Shown in pieces: positions 8,278-18,045 of a stretch of DNA of 64,000 nucleotides (its first letter is position 1; every line of letters starts with the position of its first letter). Position numbers and translations under genes: made by a program. The DNA comes from Devosia sp. Root685. GTDB lineage: Bacteria > Pseudomonadota > Alphaproteobacteria > Rhizobiales > Devosiaceae. The notes beneath the pieces are model-generated. The model was not told the DNA's origin. It searched no databases and saw only the letters and a list, made by a program, of their open reading frames with translations. The stretch lies in assembly GCF_001427875.1 (NCBI RefSeq), contig NZ_LMHK01000001.1, positions 684,871 to 748,870 of the forward strand, in the 5' to 3' direction.

Positions 8278-8561
8278 CGTCAAAATCCTTTTCCGTCCGC
8301 CGGGGCGAACCGTGGGGCCTGCTTGACCCCGTTCTATCACGGCCAACGCCGCTGTGAACGGCCCTCAACGAAAAAATCATACAATTGATTGCGGAAGCGC
8401 AATAGACCCCACATGTGCCGGAACGCTCTGAAAATCTTACCAATCGAGGAGATTGGCGCCTCTTGCTCGCGTAGCCGGTGCAGCGGAACGCCCTGTTCAG
8501 AGCGCACGAAGCCCATTAGGGTCGCGCCGCATTCTGAAAGCGCCGTCGAGGAGAGTTTGGC
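8278..8561. promoter_or_regulatory. Divergent promoter region of the galactonate genes
   Basis: 284 bases between the divergent dehydratase and dgoK genes must hold both promoters. An AT-rich segment at 8371-8390 contains AATCA-TACAAT-TGATT (8375-8390), an imperfect palindrome that could be an operator for a GntR- or LacI-type regulator; no such gene is in the window. The core promoter elements are not clear. Confidence 0.35.
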
Positions 8562-9473
8562 TTGAGCGAATCTATTGCGTGGATTGCCGTCGATTGGGGC
8601 ACATCCAATCTCAGGGGCTGGACGATCGATGGGCAGGGTAACGTCCTCGCCTCTCGCAGTTCGCCCAAGGGAATGGGCAAGCTCACCCGCGAGGAATTTC
8701 CTGCTGCGCTGGGCGAACTGCTGTCCGACATCGATCTCACCGGCCCTACGGACGTGGTGGTCTGCGGCATGGCCGGCGCCCGCCAGGGATGGCTTGAAGC
8801 ACCCTATCTCGAAGCGCCGACTGACCTGCGCGGCCTCCTCAAGGGTGCCGTTCGCCCCGATAGCGGGTCGGACAAGCTGAAGGTCTCGATCCTGCCCGGC
8901 GTTTGCCAGAAGCAGGGTGCCGACAATGTCATGCGCGGCGAAGAAACCCAGCTTCTCGGGCTCGCCAGTACCCTGCCCGGTTATGCCGGTCTCGTCTGCA
9001 TGCCCGGCACGCATTCGAAATGGGCGCTGCTCGATGGCACCCGGATCGAGCATTTCACCACTGCCATGACCGGCGAAATGTTCGAAATCCTGTCCACGCA
9101 TTCGGTGCTGCGCCATTCGCTCGGCGGCGACCTCGATAGACCCGAACGCGCCGAAGGTTTCGCTGCCGGCGCCAAGGATGGTCTCGACCACCCGGCAGAT
9201 CTCCTTGGTCAGCTTTTCCGCGTCCGCGCCAGCGCCCTTGTTTCGGGCCGCCAGCCCGCCTGGTGCGCTGGCTATCTCTCCGGCCTTCTTATCGGCACCG
9301 AAATCGCTGCCAACCGCCACCAGATCGGTAACGAACCGGTTCCGCTGATCGGTTCGCACGTGCTCTGTGCCCTCTATGGCCAGGTTCTGGAAATGGCCGG
9401 CGCTACCGGCCGCCCCGTCGATGCTACCGCTGTCGTGCTGGCAGGTCTCAAAGCCGCCCGCGACGCTGCCTAA
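8562..9473 (+). CDS. dgoK: 2-dehydro-3-deoxygalactonokinase
   Basis: Phosphorylates 2-keto-3-deoxy-galactonate with ATP, the step before the aldolase. The 303-aa sequence has the DgoK N-terminus IAVDWGTSNLRGW (phosphate-binding strand of the sugar kinase/actin fold), PGTHSKWALLD around residues 147-157 and the C-terminal GSHVLCALYGQ segment. The start is TTG at 8562, preceded by GGAGAG at 8550-8555 with six bases between; no in-frame ATG gives the conserved N-terminus. It leads dgoK-dgoA-lactonase-beta-galactosidase, all on the plus strand with short gaps or overlaps. Confidence 0.93.
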   Translation: MSESIAWIAVDWGTSNLRGWTIDGQGNVLASRSSPKGMGKLTREEFPAALGELLSDIDLTGPTDVVVCGMAGARQGWLEAPYLEAPTDLRGLLKGAVRPDSGSDKLKVSILPGVCQKQGADNVMRGEETQLLGLASTLPGYAGLVCMPGTHSKWALLDGTRIEHFTTAMTGEMFEILSTHSVLRHSLGGDLDRPERAEGFAAGAKDGLDHPADLLGQLFRVRASALVSGRQPAWCAGYLSGLLIGTEIAANRHQIGNEPVPLIGSHVLCALYGQVLEMAGATGRPVDATAVVLAGLKAARDAA

Positions 9474-9484
9474 GGAAAAAAACC

Positions 9485-10096
9485 ATGTCCCATCGCCACA
9501 TCATCGCGATCCTCCGCGGCATCACCAATGAAGAAGCCGTGCCGGTTTGCACGGCTCTCGTCGAGGCGGGTATCACGCTCATCGAAGTGCCGCTGAATTC
9601 GCCCAATGCGCTCGAAAGCATTTCGCTGGCGGCCAAGGCGCTGTCCGACCGGGCCGAGATTGGCGCCGGTACGGTGCTCACCGAAGAAAACGTGCGCGCC
9701 GTTGCTGCCGCCGGCGGCACCTTCATCGTCTCGCCTGACACCAATGAAGCCGTCATCGCCGAGACGGTGAAGCTCGGCCTAAAATCCTATCCGGGCGTGT
9801 TCTCGCCGAGCGATGCCTTCAAGGCGATCCGGACCGGCGCAACCGGGCTAAAATTCTTCCCGGCTGAAGTGCTGGGGTCGAAGGGCATCAAGGCCATGAA
9901 GGCGGTGCTCCCGCCTAATCTGCCCCTCTATGCAGTCGGCGGCGCCAATCCCGACAATTTCGACGAGTTCTTCGCCGTAGGCTGCGCCGGCTTCGGCCTC
10001 GGCACGTACATTTATAAGCCCGGTATGAGTGTCACTGAAGTTTCCGCGCGCGCTGCCACGGCCGTCGCAGCCTATGACAAGGGAGCCAAGGCATGA
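9485..10096 (+). CDS. dgoA: 2-dehydro-3-deoxy-6-phosphogalactonate aldolase
   Basis: Splits KDPGal into pyruvate and glyceraldehyde-3-phosphate. A class I aldolase of the KDPG/KDPGal family, 203 aa: ILRGI at 9-13, IEVPLNSP at 33-40, GAGTVL at 60-65 and the Schiff-base lysine Lys123 in LKFFPAE. The IEVPLNSP form, as against IEVT in KDPG aldolases, fits the galactonate enzyme. It follows dgoK by 11 bases and its stop overlaps the next start (ATGA), so it is part of one operon. Confidence 0.94.
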   Translation: MSHRHIIAILRGITNEEAVPVCTALVEAGITLIEVPLNSPNALESISLAAKALSDRAEIGAGTVLTEENVRAVAAAGGTFIVSPDTNEAVIAETVKLGLKSYPGVFSPSDAFKAIRTGATGLKFFPAEVLGSKGIKAMKAVLPPNLPLYAVGGANPDNFDEFFAVGCAGFGLGTYIYKPGMSVTEVSARAATAVAAYDKGAKA

Positions 10097-10968
10097 GCGA
10101 TACGGCACGCCTTTTTATCGATAGCAAATGCGAATTGGGCGAAGGTCCATTCTGGCATGGCGAACGCCAGCAGCTCTTCTGGTTCGACATCAACGAGCAG
10201 TCGCTTTTCGCCGCCAATGCGGCAGGCGAAATCGAGGAAAGCTGGCTCTTCAACGAAACCGTGGCCGCTGCGGCGATCATCGACAGGGACAGGCTGGCAG
10301 TCGCCAGTGAGAACGGGCTGATCGAGTTCGATCTCCGCGTCGGCGGCATGAACCGTCTGCTCGACATCGAGCGCGACGTGCCGGCCAACCGCACCAATGA
10401 CAGCCGCGTCCATCCGTCCGGCGCGTTCTGGATCGGCACGATGGTCAAGGAAGAAGGCCCCAAGGAAGGCTCGGTCTATCACTATCGCGCGGGCCAGTTG
10501 ACCAAGATCATCGAGAATGTCGCCATTCCCAACGCGACCTGTTTTTCGCCCGATGGCCGCATTGCCTATTTCACCGACACGCCGACCAAGAAAATCCTCA
10601 AATGCGCCACCGATCCCGCGACTGGCCTACCGGCTGGCGAATGGGAACTGTTTGCTGATGTTTCAGACCACCGCGGCTATCCAGACGGCGCCGTCGTCGA
10701 TAGCGAAGGCTATCTCTGGAATGCCCGTTGGGGCGGGAGCTGCGTGGTTCGTTTCGCGCCCGATGGCTCGATCGATCGCGTCGTGGAAGTCCCGGTCAGC
10801 CAGGTCACCTGCCCCGCTTTCGGCGGCAAGGACCTCAAGACGTTGTTCATCACCACCGCAGCCAAGACGCTGACCAAAGAGCAGCTTGCTGCCGAAAAAG
10901 TGGCTGGTGGCGTTTTTGCCATCGAGGTCGACGTTCCCGGCCTTCCCGAAACTCCCATAAAGCTCTGA
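10093..10968 (+). CDS. SMP-30/gluconolactonase-family sugar lactonase
   Basis: A 291-aa six-bladed propeller lactonase that should open an aldono-lactone ring. The divalent-metal ligand Glu17 sits in LGEGPFW, further ligands are likely in NDSRVHPSGAFWIGTM and the GYPDGAVVDSEGYLWNARW segment. Its ATG overlaps the dgoA stop by four bases. In this operon the natural substrate is galactono-lactone made by a galactose dehydrogenase, which is not in the window. Related enzymes act on glucono-, arabino- or xylonolactone, so specificity remains inferred from context. Confidence 0.88.
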   Translation: MSDTARLFIDSKCELGEGPFWHGERQQLFWFDINEQSLFAANAAGEIEESWLFNETVAAAAIIDRDRLAVASENGLIEFDLRVGGMNRLLDIERDVPANRTNDSRVHPSGAFWIGTMVKEEGPKEGSVYHYRAGQLTKIIENVAIPNATCFSPDGRIAYFTDTPTKKILKCATDPATGLPAGEWELFADVSDHRGYPDGAVVDSEGYLWNARWGGSCVVRFAPDGSIDRVVEVPVSQVTCPAFGGKDLKTLFITTAAKTLTKEQLAAEKVAGGVFAIEVDVPGLPETPIKL

Positions 10969-10977
10969 GCCTCAGCC

Positions 10978-12939
10978 ATGTCCATCAGTCCCACCCTCGG
11001 CGTTTGCTACTATCCCGAACACTGGCCCGAAGAGTGGTGGGACAAGGACGCGGCCCGCATGGCCGAAGTCGGCATCAAATATGTCCGCATCGGGGAATTC
11101 GCCTGGTCGCGGCTCGAACCCACGCCGGGCAATCTGCAGCTCGACTGGATGATCCGATCCATGGATGTGCTGGGCAAGCATGGCCTCAAGGTTATCGTCG
11201 GCACACCGACCGCCACGCCACCGCGCTGGATGGTCGACAAGCACCCCGACATGCTGGCCGTCGATGCTCGCGGCCAGCGCAAGGGCTTTGGCTCGCGCCG
11301 CCACTACGACTTTTCTCACCTGCCCTATCGCGACGAGTCGGCGCGCATCACGCAGATTCTTGCCGATGCCTTGAGCGATCATCCAGCGCTCGGCGGCTGG
11401 CAGACCGACAACGAATATGGCTGCCACGGCACGACCTATTCCTATTCGCCGGCCGCCCTCGAAGGTTTCCGCAAATGGCTCGCTATCCGTTACGGATCGA
11501 TCGAGGCGCTGAACCAGGCCTGGGGCAATGTCTTCTGGTCGATGGAATACAATCGCTTCGATCAGATCGAGCTGCCGAACCTGCTGATCACTGACCCCAA
11601 TCCGATCCACGATCTCGATTTCCGCCGCTATTCGTCCGATCAGGTCAGCGCCTTCAACAAGGTGCAGTACGATATTCTCAAGGCCAAACGGTCAGACCTG
11701 CCGGTCATCCATAATTTCATGAGCCGCTATACCGAGTTCGACCATTACGACCTGGCCGAAACGCTCGATGTCGCGAGCTGGGATTCCTACCCCATCGGCC
11801 ACCTCGCCGTCAGCGACGAGACCGAGGAGATGAAGCGCCAGTACATGCGCCAGGGCGACCCGGACAATGCGGCCTTCCACCACGACCTCTATCGCACCGT
11901 CGGCCATGGTCGCTGGTGGGTCATGGAGCAGCAGCCCGGCCCGGTAAATTGGGCAAAATTCAATCCCGATCCGCTGCCAGGCATGGCCCGCCTCTGGGCC
12001 TGGGAAGCGTTCGCGCACGGTGCTGAGGTGGTCTCCTATTTCCGTTGGCGTCAGGCGCCGTTTGCGCAGGAGCAGATGCATGCAGGCCTCCTGCGGCCTG
12101 ACAGCGAACCGGCTCCCGCCTATGGCGAAGCGAGCCAAGTGGCGCAGGAACTCAAGCTCACCGGTCTCGATGGCCCGGTGGGCAAGGCCCGCGTTGCGCT
12201 GGTCTTTGACTATGACAGCGAATGGGCCTGGGAGGTGCAGCCGCAATCTCAGGGTTTCAAGCACGGCGCCCATGTGCGCGATATCTACGCTGCCTTCCGC
12301 AAGCATGGCGTCGATATCGACATTCTCTCGCCCAAGGCCAGGAGCTTTGCCGGCTACGATATCGTCGCGATCCCGGCTCTATTCGCCTGGACCGACGAGC
12401 TGCGCGAGGCCGTGGCCAGCTTTGAAGGCCACCTTCTTATAGGTCCGCGCTCGGGATCGAAGACCAACAACTTCTCCATCCCAGCCCGCCTTGGCCCCGA
12501 CCTGTCGCCCAACCTGCTCGATGCCCGCGTCACGCGGGTGGACAGCATTCCGGCCCATGTCTCGGTCACCGTAAAGGGGGGCGGCTCGACGCGTCTCTGG
12601 CGTGAAAAGGTTGAGACGCGCGGCGAAGTGGTGATGGAAGACAATGAGGGCGTGCCGGTGCTGATCTCGCAGGGCAAGCTGTTCTATCTCACCGCCAGCG
12701 GCGATCGGGCCTTGATGCAGCGCATCGCCGATTATCTGATTGCCGAGGCCGACCTGGCGATCCTCAGCCTGCCGGCCGGTGTTCGCGCCCGCAGCCGCGG
12801 CGGCTTCCGCATCTATGTAAACTATTCGGCCAGCACCGCCACGCTCAGCCCCGCAGCGGACGAGAGCGGCTATGTGATTGGCGAAATGGAAGTGCCGGCC
12901 GCGGGCGTTACCGTGGCAAAACTCGCCACGGCCGGTTGA
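10978..12939 (+). CDS. GH42 beta-galactosidase
   Basis: A 653-aa glycoside hydrolase family 42 enzyme releasing galactose from beta-galactosides. The TIM barrel starts at GVCYYPEHWPEEWW; the acid/base is Glu146 in WQTDNEYGCH and the nucleophile Glu317 in WWVMEQQPGPVNW. The trimerisation domain (about 390-590) and C-terminal beta domain follow, giving normal length. No signal peptide is seen, so it acts in the cytoplasm on imported sugars. It starts nine bases after the lactonase stop as the last gene of the operon, and its final 32 bases overlap the end of convergent comEC. With its neighbours it links lactose-type sugars to pyruvate and triose phosphate. Confidence 0.95.
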   Translation: MSISPTLGVCYYPEHWPEEWWDKDAARMAEVGIKYVRIGEFAWSRLEPTPGNLQLDWMIRSMDVLGKHGLKVIVGTPTATPPRWMVDKHPDMLAVDARGQRKGFGSRRHYDFSHLPYRDESARITQILADALSDHPALGGWQTDNEYGCHGTTYSYSPAALEGFRKWLAIRYGSIEALNQAWGNVFWSMEYNRFDQIELPNLLITDPNPIHDLDFRRYSSDQVSAFNKVQYDILKAKRSDLPVIHNFMSRYTEFDHYDLAETLDVASWDSYPIGHLAVSDETEEMKRQYMRQGDPDNAAFHHDLYRTVGHGRWWVMEQQPGPVNWAKFNPDPLPGMARLWAWEAFAHGAEVVSYFRWRQAPFAQEQMHAGLLRPDSEPAPAYGEASQVAQELKLTGLDGPVGKARVALVFDYDSEWAWEVQPQSQGFKHGAHVRDIYAAFRKHGVDIDILSPKARSFAGYDIVAIPALFAWTDELREAVASFEGHLLIGPRSGSKTNNFSIPARLGPDLSPNLLDARVTRVDSIPAHVSVTVKGGGSTRLWREKVETRGEVVMEDNEGVPVLISQGKLFYLTASGDRALMQRIADYLIAEADLAILSLPAGVRARSRGGFRIYVNYSASTATLSPAADESGYVIGEMEVPAAGVTVAKLATAG

Positions 12940-15043
12940 GCGTTTCAATGGCCGGGCGGATCTCGAACCGCCCGGCCGCTGCATCCCAGCGAAGCCATTG
13001 CACGCCGCCACGGGCCAGGTCCCGCGCACTGATGATCTGGCCGGAAGCCCCGCATCCCTTGGGTGCTGAAATCCGGGCGATGACCAGGCTCTGACCGAAA
13101 CAATCCTCGGCGAACGCAGCAGAGTTGCGGATCACGGCGATGCTGAATTTCTCCGTCTTCACGATACAACCAAGACTGTCGCAACGGGTCCCGGAATGGA
13201 TCGGGGCGATCTCGGTCTGATAGTATTGGCTCCAGACATCGACGGCAAAACTGCCGGTGCGACCGGTGACGAGACCGAGGCCCGCCCCATCGCGGACGGC
13301 GACAGCTTGCGTCGTATCGGCAATCAACACATCGGGCCGGGGGGCAAAGCCCAGTAGCAATATGACGGGCAACAGGATCGCCGGAGCCAACAGGCGCCAG
13401 CGCCCTTCGATGAAGGCGAACCAGCCCAAAGCGGCAAGGCCCGCCAACAGCGTCCATCCCGCGAGAATGGGGTTTCCAGTGAGCGCCGTGCTCCAGCCTG
13501 CGACAAGTTCGGCGACATCCACCATGCGGTCGATATTCCAGCCCATCAGTTTTAGAAACGGACCATCCAGCCCAAAAGGCATGGCGAGAATGGCGAGCAC
13601 GCCGAACCACATGATGAGACTGACGAAAGGCAGCGCCAGCACATTGCCGAGCACGCCGAGCGGTGCCGTCTGCTGAAAATGATAGGCCGAGAAAAGCAGC
13701 GTGGCGGCTCCGGCGACAAAGCTGGTCCATGCCGTTGCAGAGATGAAGCGTAACGCCCGCTCGACGCTTCCCCCGTTTCCCGGAGGTGAAAGGCGCGGCA
13801 GCTCGTAGATGCCGATGAGCGCCACGACCGCGGCGAAGGACAGCTGGAAACTGGCCCGGAAGACGCTGGCCGGATCAATGAGGATGATCACCAGGGCCGC
13901 GATGGCGACATTGCGCATGGTCAGAGCACGGCGCCCCGCGAGGACTGCGCCAAAAATGAGAGCGAGCATCAGGGTCGAGCGGAAGGCCGGTACATTGTCC
14001 ATGCCACCGGCGAGAAGCAGATAGCCAAAGGCGGCAGACAGGCCGGCGATCGCAGCGATCTGCTTGTTGGGCCAGGTCAGCGCCATGGGCAGGCTCGCCA
14101 GAGCCAGACGCAAAAGCCAGAAGATACCGCCCGCAACGATGGACAGGTGGAGCCCTGAGATCGAATAGACATGGGCGAGACCGGAAGCTGCCATGACATC
14201 GCGGGTTTCATCGCTGATGGCGCTTTGGTCGCCCATCATCATGGCACGGCCAATCGCCGCGCTGGCCCCCTCCAGCGCCAGATCGATCCGCTCGCCGATG
14301 TGATTGCGCAGCGCCTGCACCCGGCGCGCGATATCACCGTCGTCTCCCGGCTGTATGAGTTCGACGGCGCCGATGGCGTTGCCATAGGCGCCGATGCCGG
14401 AGAAATAGGCATGGAACTGCCCATCAAAAGCGCTCGGCAGGATAGGCCCCGGCACGGGCGCCAACCGTATCCGCGCCTCGATCACGTCGCCGACCTCCAC
14501 CTTCGGCTCCGGCGGCAGGAGGATACGCGCCCGCTGGATCGGTAGCGCCCGGGAATCATCGATCGGACGCATGGAAGAGACGATGGCGCGGATGCCATTT
14601 GCATCGGATGACAAGACCTCATCGACCCTTGCCTCATAGGTCCCGTAAGCAGGTACCGCCAGCATGACGGTGCCGAAGGCCAAACCATGCAGCGCGAGAA
14701 GACAAAAACCGAGCCATGCCGCGCTCAATTGGGTCGCCACGCGCAGGCCAGCAAGCGAATGCGACAGACCCGCCAGAACCAGACATCCGGTTACGCAAAG
14801 CGAACCGATCAAGTAGTGAAGTGCCTGCGGTTCCGCGGGAAGCAGCGCGTAGGCGACAAGGCCGAAGATGAGGCTGAAGGGCAAAAGTACGAAGAGGCGC
14901 CGTTGCTCAGCAGCTTCGGTTACGGTTTTTGAAAAGGACTGCCAGACAAGCGCGGGCCGGCCAGCCAGATGCCCGCGCCGCGGACGTGCAATGCCCGCTG
15001 CCGCCAATGCAATCTGTCCTCCGCGCGTCCCCTGCCCCTGCAC
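12908..15043 (-). CDS. comEC: ComEC/Rec2-family DNA-uptake channel protein
   Basis: A polytopic inner-membrane protein of the ComEC family, which passes single-stranded DNA into the cytoplasm during natural transformation. The N-terminal DUF4131-like region is followed by the Competence domain with the signature [16 protein letters not shown] and about ten TM helices. At up to 711 aa it lacks the C-terminal metallo-beta-lactamase domain of Gram-positive ComEC, as usual in rhizobia. The start is uncertain: GTG 15043 is the longest, but an internal start near [15 protein letters not shown] is possible. It diverges from gltX and converges on the beta-galactosidase gene. Competence itself cannot be inferred. 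Confidence 0.88.
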   Translation of the reverse strand: MQGQGTRGGQIALAAAGIARPRRGHLAGRPALVWQSFSKTVTEAAEQRRLFVLLPFSLIFGLVAYALLPAEPQALHYLIGSLCVTGCLVLAGLSHSLAGLRVATQLSAAWLGFCLLALHGLAFGTVMLAVPAYGTYEARVDEVLSSDANGIRAIVSSMRPIDDSRALPIQRARILLPPEPKVEVGDVIEARIRLAPVPGPILPSAFDGQFHAYFSGIGAYGNAIGAVELIQPGDDGDIARRVQALRNHIGERIDLALEGASAAIGRAMMMGDQSAISDETRDVMAASGLAHVYSISGLHLSIVAGGIFWLLRLALASLPMALTWPNKQIAAIAGLSAAFGYLLLAGGMDNVPAFRSTLMLALIFGAVLAGRRALTMRNVAIAALVIILIDPASVFRASFQLSFAAVVALIGIYELPRLSPPGNGGSVERALRFISATAWTSFVAGAATLLFSAYHFQQTAPLGVLGNVLALPFVSLIMWFGVLAILAMPFGLDGPFLKLMGWNIDRMVDVAELVAGWSTALTGNPILAGWTLLAGLAALGWFAFIEGRWRLLAPAILLPVILLLGFAPRPDVLIADTTQAVAVRDGAGLGLVTGRTGSFAVDVWSQYYQTEIAPIHSGTRCDSLGCIVKTEKFSIAVIRNSAAFAEDCFGQSLVIARISAPKGCGASGQIISARDLARGGVQWLRWDAAAGRFEIRPAIETLNRPWRVLPR

Positions 15044-15120
15044 CCTGCGCCCCTACCCTTGCGCTCAAGCCCGCCTATGCTACACACGGCCCGAAATTCC
15101 CTCAATTCGTTCCGGTTATC

Positions 15121-16533
15121 ATGTCCCAGGTTGTTACTCGCTTTGCTCCTTCCCCTACCGGGTACCTGCATATCGGCGGCGCCCGTACGGCCCTGTTCAG
15201 TTGGGCCTATGCCCAGAACAAGGGCGGCAAGATGCTGCTGCGCATTGAAGATACGGACCGCGAACGTTCGACCGAGGCCGCTGTCGTCGCCCTGATCGAT
15301 GGCCTCAAGTGGCTTGGCCTTAACTGGGAAGGCGAGCCAATCAGCCAGTTCGCCCGCGCCTCGCGCCACGCAGAGGTTGCCCATGAGCTCGTGAAGATGG
15401 GCCATGCCTATTATTGCTATTGCTCGCCCGAAGAGCTCGACCAGATGCGCGAAGAAGCCCGCGCTGCCGGCAAGCCGCCGCGCTACAACGGCTATTGGCG
15501 CGACCGCGATCAGGCCGAGGCACCGGCCGGCATTTCCCCGGTGATCCGCATCAAGGCGCCGCTGACCGGCGAAATCGTGGTCAACGATCACGTCCAGGGC
15601 AAGGTCGTGTTCAAGACCGAAAACCTCGACGATTTCATCATCCTGCGCTCTGACGGCACGCCGACCTATATGCACGCGGTGGTGGTCGACGACCATGACA
15701 TGGGCGTCACCCACATCATCCGTGGCGACGACCATCTGACCAATGCCGCCCGCCAGATCATCATCTACAACGCTATGGGCTGGACCGTGCCGGAGATGGC
15801 ACATATTCCGCTGATCCACGGCCCGGATGGCGCAAAACTCTCCAAGCGCCACGGAGCGCTGGGTGTCGAAGCCTATCGCCAGATGGGCTATCTGCCCGCC
15901 GCAGTGCGCAACTATCTCGCCCGCCTCGGCTGGAGCCATGGCGACGAGGAAATCTTCTCGACCGAGCAGATGGTGGAGTGGTTCAGCCTCGAAGCCCTCA
16001 ACAAGGGCGCGGCGCGTTTCGACTTCGTCAAGCTTGAGAACATCAACGGCCACTATATCCGCGAGGCCGATCCGACCTATCTCTACAACGTCATGATCGA
16101 GACGGCCAAGGAAGTGGGCCGCGAAGAGGACGCCAAGGGCCTGATGGCGAACCACAACACGGTCCTCGCCGCGCTGCCCGAATTGCAGCCGCGCGCCAAG
16201 ACGGTGCTGGAGCTGATTGACCTGGCGCAGTTCATCTACGCCCTGCGCCCCATCACCCCCGACGCTGCCGCCGCAGCCTTGCTGACGCCGGAAGCCAAGG
16301 TGGTTCTTGCCGGTATTGCCGAAACGTTAGGGGGCCTTGCCGATTGGTCAGTGCCGGCCATCGACGCCGCCATGCGCGAACTGGCCGAAGCCAAGGGTCT
16401 CAAGCTTGGAAAGCTGGCCCAGCCACTACGCGCGGCCCTTACGGGACGCACGGTTTCGCCCGGAATCTTCGAGGTCATGGTGCTTATCGGCCGTGAAGAA
16501 TCGATGGCACGTTTAAGTGACCAAATTGCTTAA
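15121..16533 (+). CDS. gltX: Glutamyl-tRNA synthetase
   Basis: Charges tRNA-Glu (and possibly tRNA-Gln, if the non-discriminating form is used with GatCAB). The 470-aa class I synthetase shows the HIGH-type motif [10 protein letters not shown] near residue 15 and the KLSKR loop at about 240-244, followed by the helical anticodon-binding domain. The ATG at 15121 gives the standard N-terminus [14 protein letters not shown]; upstream in-frame codons to 14929 run over the divergent comEC gene. No strong ribosome binding site is visible. Confidence 0.97.
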   Translation: MSQVVTRFAPSPTGYLHIGGARTALFSWAYAQNKGGKMLLRIEDTDRERSTEAAVVALIDGLKWLGLNWEGEPISQFARASRHAEVAHELVKMGHAYYCYCSPEELDQMREEARAAGKPPRYNGYWRDRDQAEAPAGISPVIRIKAPLTGEIVVNDHVQGKVVFKTENLDDFIILRSDGTPTYMHAVVVDDHDMGVTHIIRGDDHLTNAARQIIIYNAMGWTVPEMAHIPLIHGPDGAKLSKRHGALGVEAYRQMGYLPAAVRNYLARLGWSHGDEEIFSTEQMVEWFSLEALNKGAARFDFVKLENINGHYIREADPTYLYNVMIETAKEVGREEDAKGLMANHNTVLAALPELQPRAKTVLELIDLAQFIYALRPITPDAAAAALLTPEAKVVLAGIAETLGGLADWSVPAIDAAMRELAEAKGLKLGKLAQPLRAALTGRTVSPGIFEVMVLIGREESMARLSDQIA

Positions 16534-16687
16534 GCCACGGGCCGGCAGAGGGTAACGTCTACTTACCTATCGGTTGCTTCGGCGGGGCAAAAACTGATAC
16601 CTCTGCGGTCATCAATCGGCACCGCTGGAGGTGCTGCCCCGCTTCACCTCCCTTCCCTCGGAGCGTGGGCAAAACGAGGAGAGCTCA
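16534..16687. other. gltX-gltA intergenic leader
   Basis: 154 bases that should hold the gltA promoter and leader. GAGGAGAG at 16675-16682 is the gltA ribosome binding site. I see no certain promoter hexamers, riboswitch or terminator. Confidence 0.4.
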
Positions 16688-17977
16688 ATGACCGAAAAAG
16701 TCGCCAAACTCATCGTCGGAGACCAGACCGTCGAATTTCCAATCCTGAGCGGAACGGTGGGTCCGGATGTCGTCGACATTCGTTCGCTCTACGCCAAGAC
16801 GGGCCTGTTCACCTACGATCCGGGCTTCACCTCGACGGCTGCCTGCGACAGCGCCATCACCTATATCGATGGTGACAAGGGCGAACTGCTCTATCGAGGC
16901 TACCCGATCGAACAGCTTGCCGAGAGTTCCAACTATCTCGAAGTCTGCTACCTGCTGCTCTACGGCGAATTGCCGTCTGCCGCGCAGTTCAAGGAATTCG
17001 AACAACTCGTGACGAACCACACCATGGTTCACGAGCAGATGCACTATTTCTACCGTGGCTTCCGCCGCGACGCGCACCCGATGGCGGTGATGACCGGCGT
17101 CGTCGGCGCCATGGCAGCGTTCTACCATGACTCCACCGATATCAACGATCCGCAGCAGCGCGAGATCGCTTCGATCCGCATGATCGCCAAGATCCCGACG
17201 CTTGCGGCGATGGCCTACAAGTACTCGATCGGCCAGCCTTTCGTGTATCCGCGCAACGATCTCGATTACGCCTCGAACTTCCTCCACATGTGCTTCTCGG
17301 TGCCGGCGGAAGAATACAAGGTGAACCCGGAAATCGCCCGTGCGATGGACCTGATCTTCACCCTCCATGCCGACCACGAGCAGAACGCGTCCACCTCGAC
17401 CGTTCGCCTTTCCGGCTCGTCCGACGCCAACCCCTTCGCCTGCATCGCTGCGGGCGTCGCCTGCCTCTGGGGTCCCGCTCATGGCGGCGCCAACGAAGCC
17501 GCGCTCAACATGTTGCGCGAAATCGGTACGGTCGATCGTATCCCGGAATATATCGCCCGCGCCAAGGACAAGAACGATCCGTTCCGCCTGATGGGCTTTG
17601 GTCACCGCGTTTACAAGAACTACGATCCGCGCGCCAAGGTCATGCAGCAGACCGCGAACCGCGTTCTCGACCTCCTCGACGTCTCGAACAACCCGACCCT
17701 TCAGGTTGCAAAGGAACTCGAACGGATCGCGCTTTCGGACCCGTACTTCGTCGACCGCAAGCTTTATCCAAACGTCGATTTCTATTCAGGCGTCATTCTC
17801 GATGCCATTGGCTTCCCGACCTCGATGTTCACCGTACTATTCGCTGTCGCCCGCACCGTTGGCTGGATCAGCCAGTGGAAGGAAATGATCGGGGACCCGC
17901 AAAAGAAGATCGGCCGCCCGCGCCAGCTCTATAATGGCTCGGTGGCGCGCGACTATTCCGAGATCGGCGCTCGCTGA
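16688..17977 (+). CDS. gltA: Citrate synthase
   Basis: Condenses oxaloacetate and acetyl-CoA, the entry step of the TCA cycle. The 429-aa type II (hexameric, NADH-regulated type) enzyme shows the catalytic His in [10 protein letters not shown], a second His in [16 protein letters not shown] and the catalytic Asp in [15 protein letters not shown]. The N-terminal strand domain of long Gram-negative enzymes is present ([23 protein letters not shown]). ATG 16688 has GAGGAG upstream. Followed by an intrinsic terminator. Confidence 0.98.
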   Translation: MTEKVAKLIVGDQTVEFPILSGTVGPDVVDIRSLYAKTGLFTYDPGFTSTAACDSAITYIDGDKGELLYRGYPIEQLAESSNYLEVCYLLLYGELPSAAQFKEFEQLVTNHTMVHEQMHYFYRGFRRDAHPMAVMTGVVGAMAAFYHDSTDINDPQQREIASIRMIAKIPTLAAMAYKYSIGQPFVYPRNDLDYASNFLHMCFSVPAEEYKVNPEIARAMDLIFTLHADHEQNASTSTVRLSGSSDANPFACIAAGVACLWGPAHGGANEAALNMLREIGTVDRIPEYIARAKDKNDPFRLMGFGHRVYKNYDPRAKVMQQTANRVLDLLDVSNNPTLQVAKELERIALSDPYFVDRKLYPNVDFYSGVILDAIGFPTSMFTVLFAVARTVGWISQWKEMIGDPQKKIGRPRQLYNGSVARDYSEIGAR

Positions 17978-17995
17978 TCCCGTCGCTGAAATGAA

Positions 17996-18027
17996 AATGA
18001 CCCCGCCTCGGCGGGGTCATTGCTTTT
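17996..18027 (+). terminator. Intrinsic terminator after gltA
   Basis: ATGACCCCGCC (17997-18007) and GGCGGGGTCAT (18010-18020) form an 11-bp stem with a tight loop, followed by TGCTTTTT. It lies between convergent gltA and lpxB and may serve both. Confidence 0.9.
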
Positions 18028-18045
18028 TGGGGCCATGGAGGCGGT

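Noticed and set aside
7150..8388. 412-codon plus-strand open frame
   Set aside because: Antisense to the IlvD/Edd-type dehydratase, whose cysteine ligands and motifs are intact.
8375..8390. Palindrome as a defined operator of the galactonate genes
   Set aside because: Only five-base arms and no regulator gene nearby; kept as a weak mention in the intergenic entry rather than as a finding.
14929..15120. Longer gltX start at 14929
   Set aside because: It would add 64 residues not found in glutamyl-tRNA synthetases and overlap the divergent comEC gene; ATG 15121 gives the standard N-terminus.
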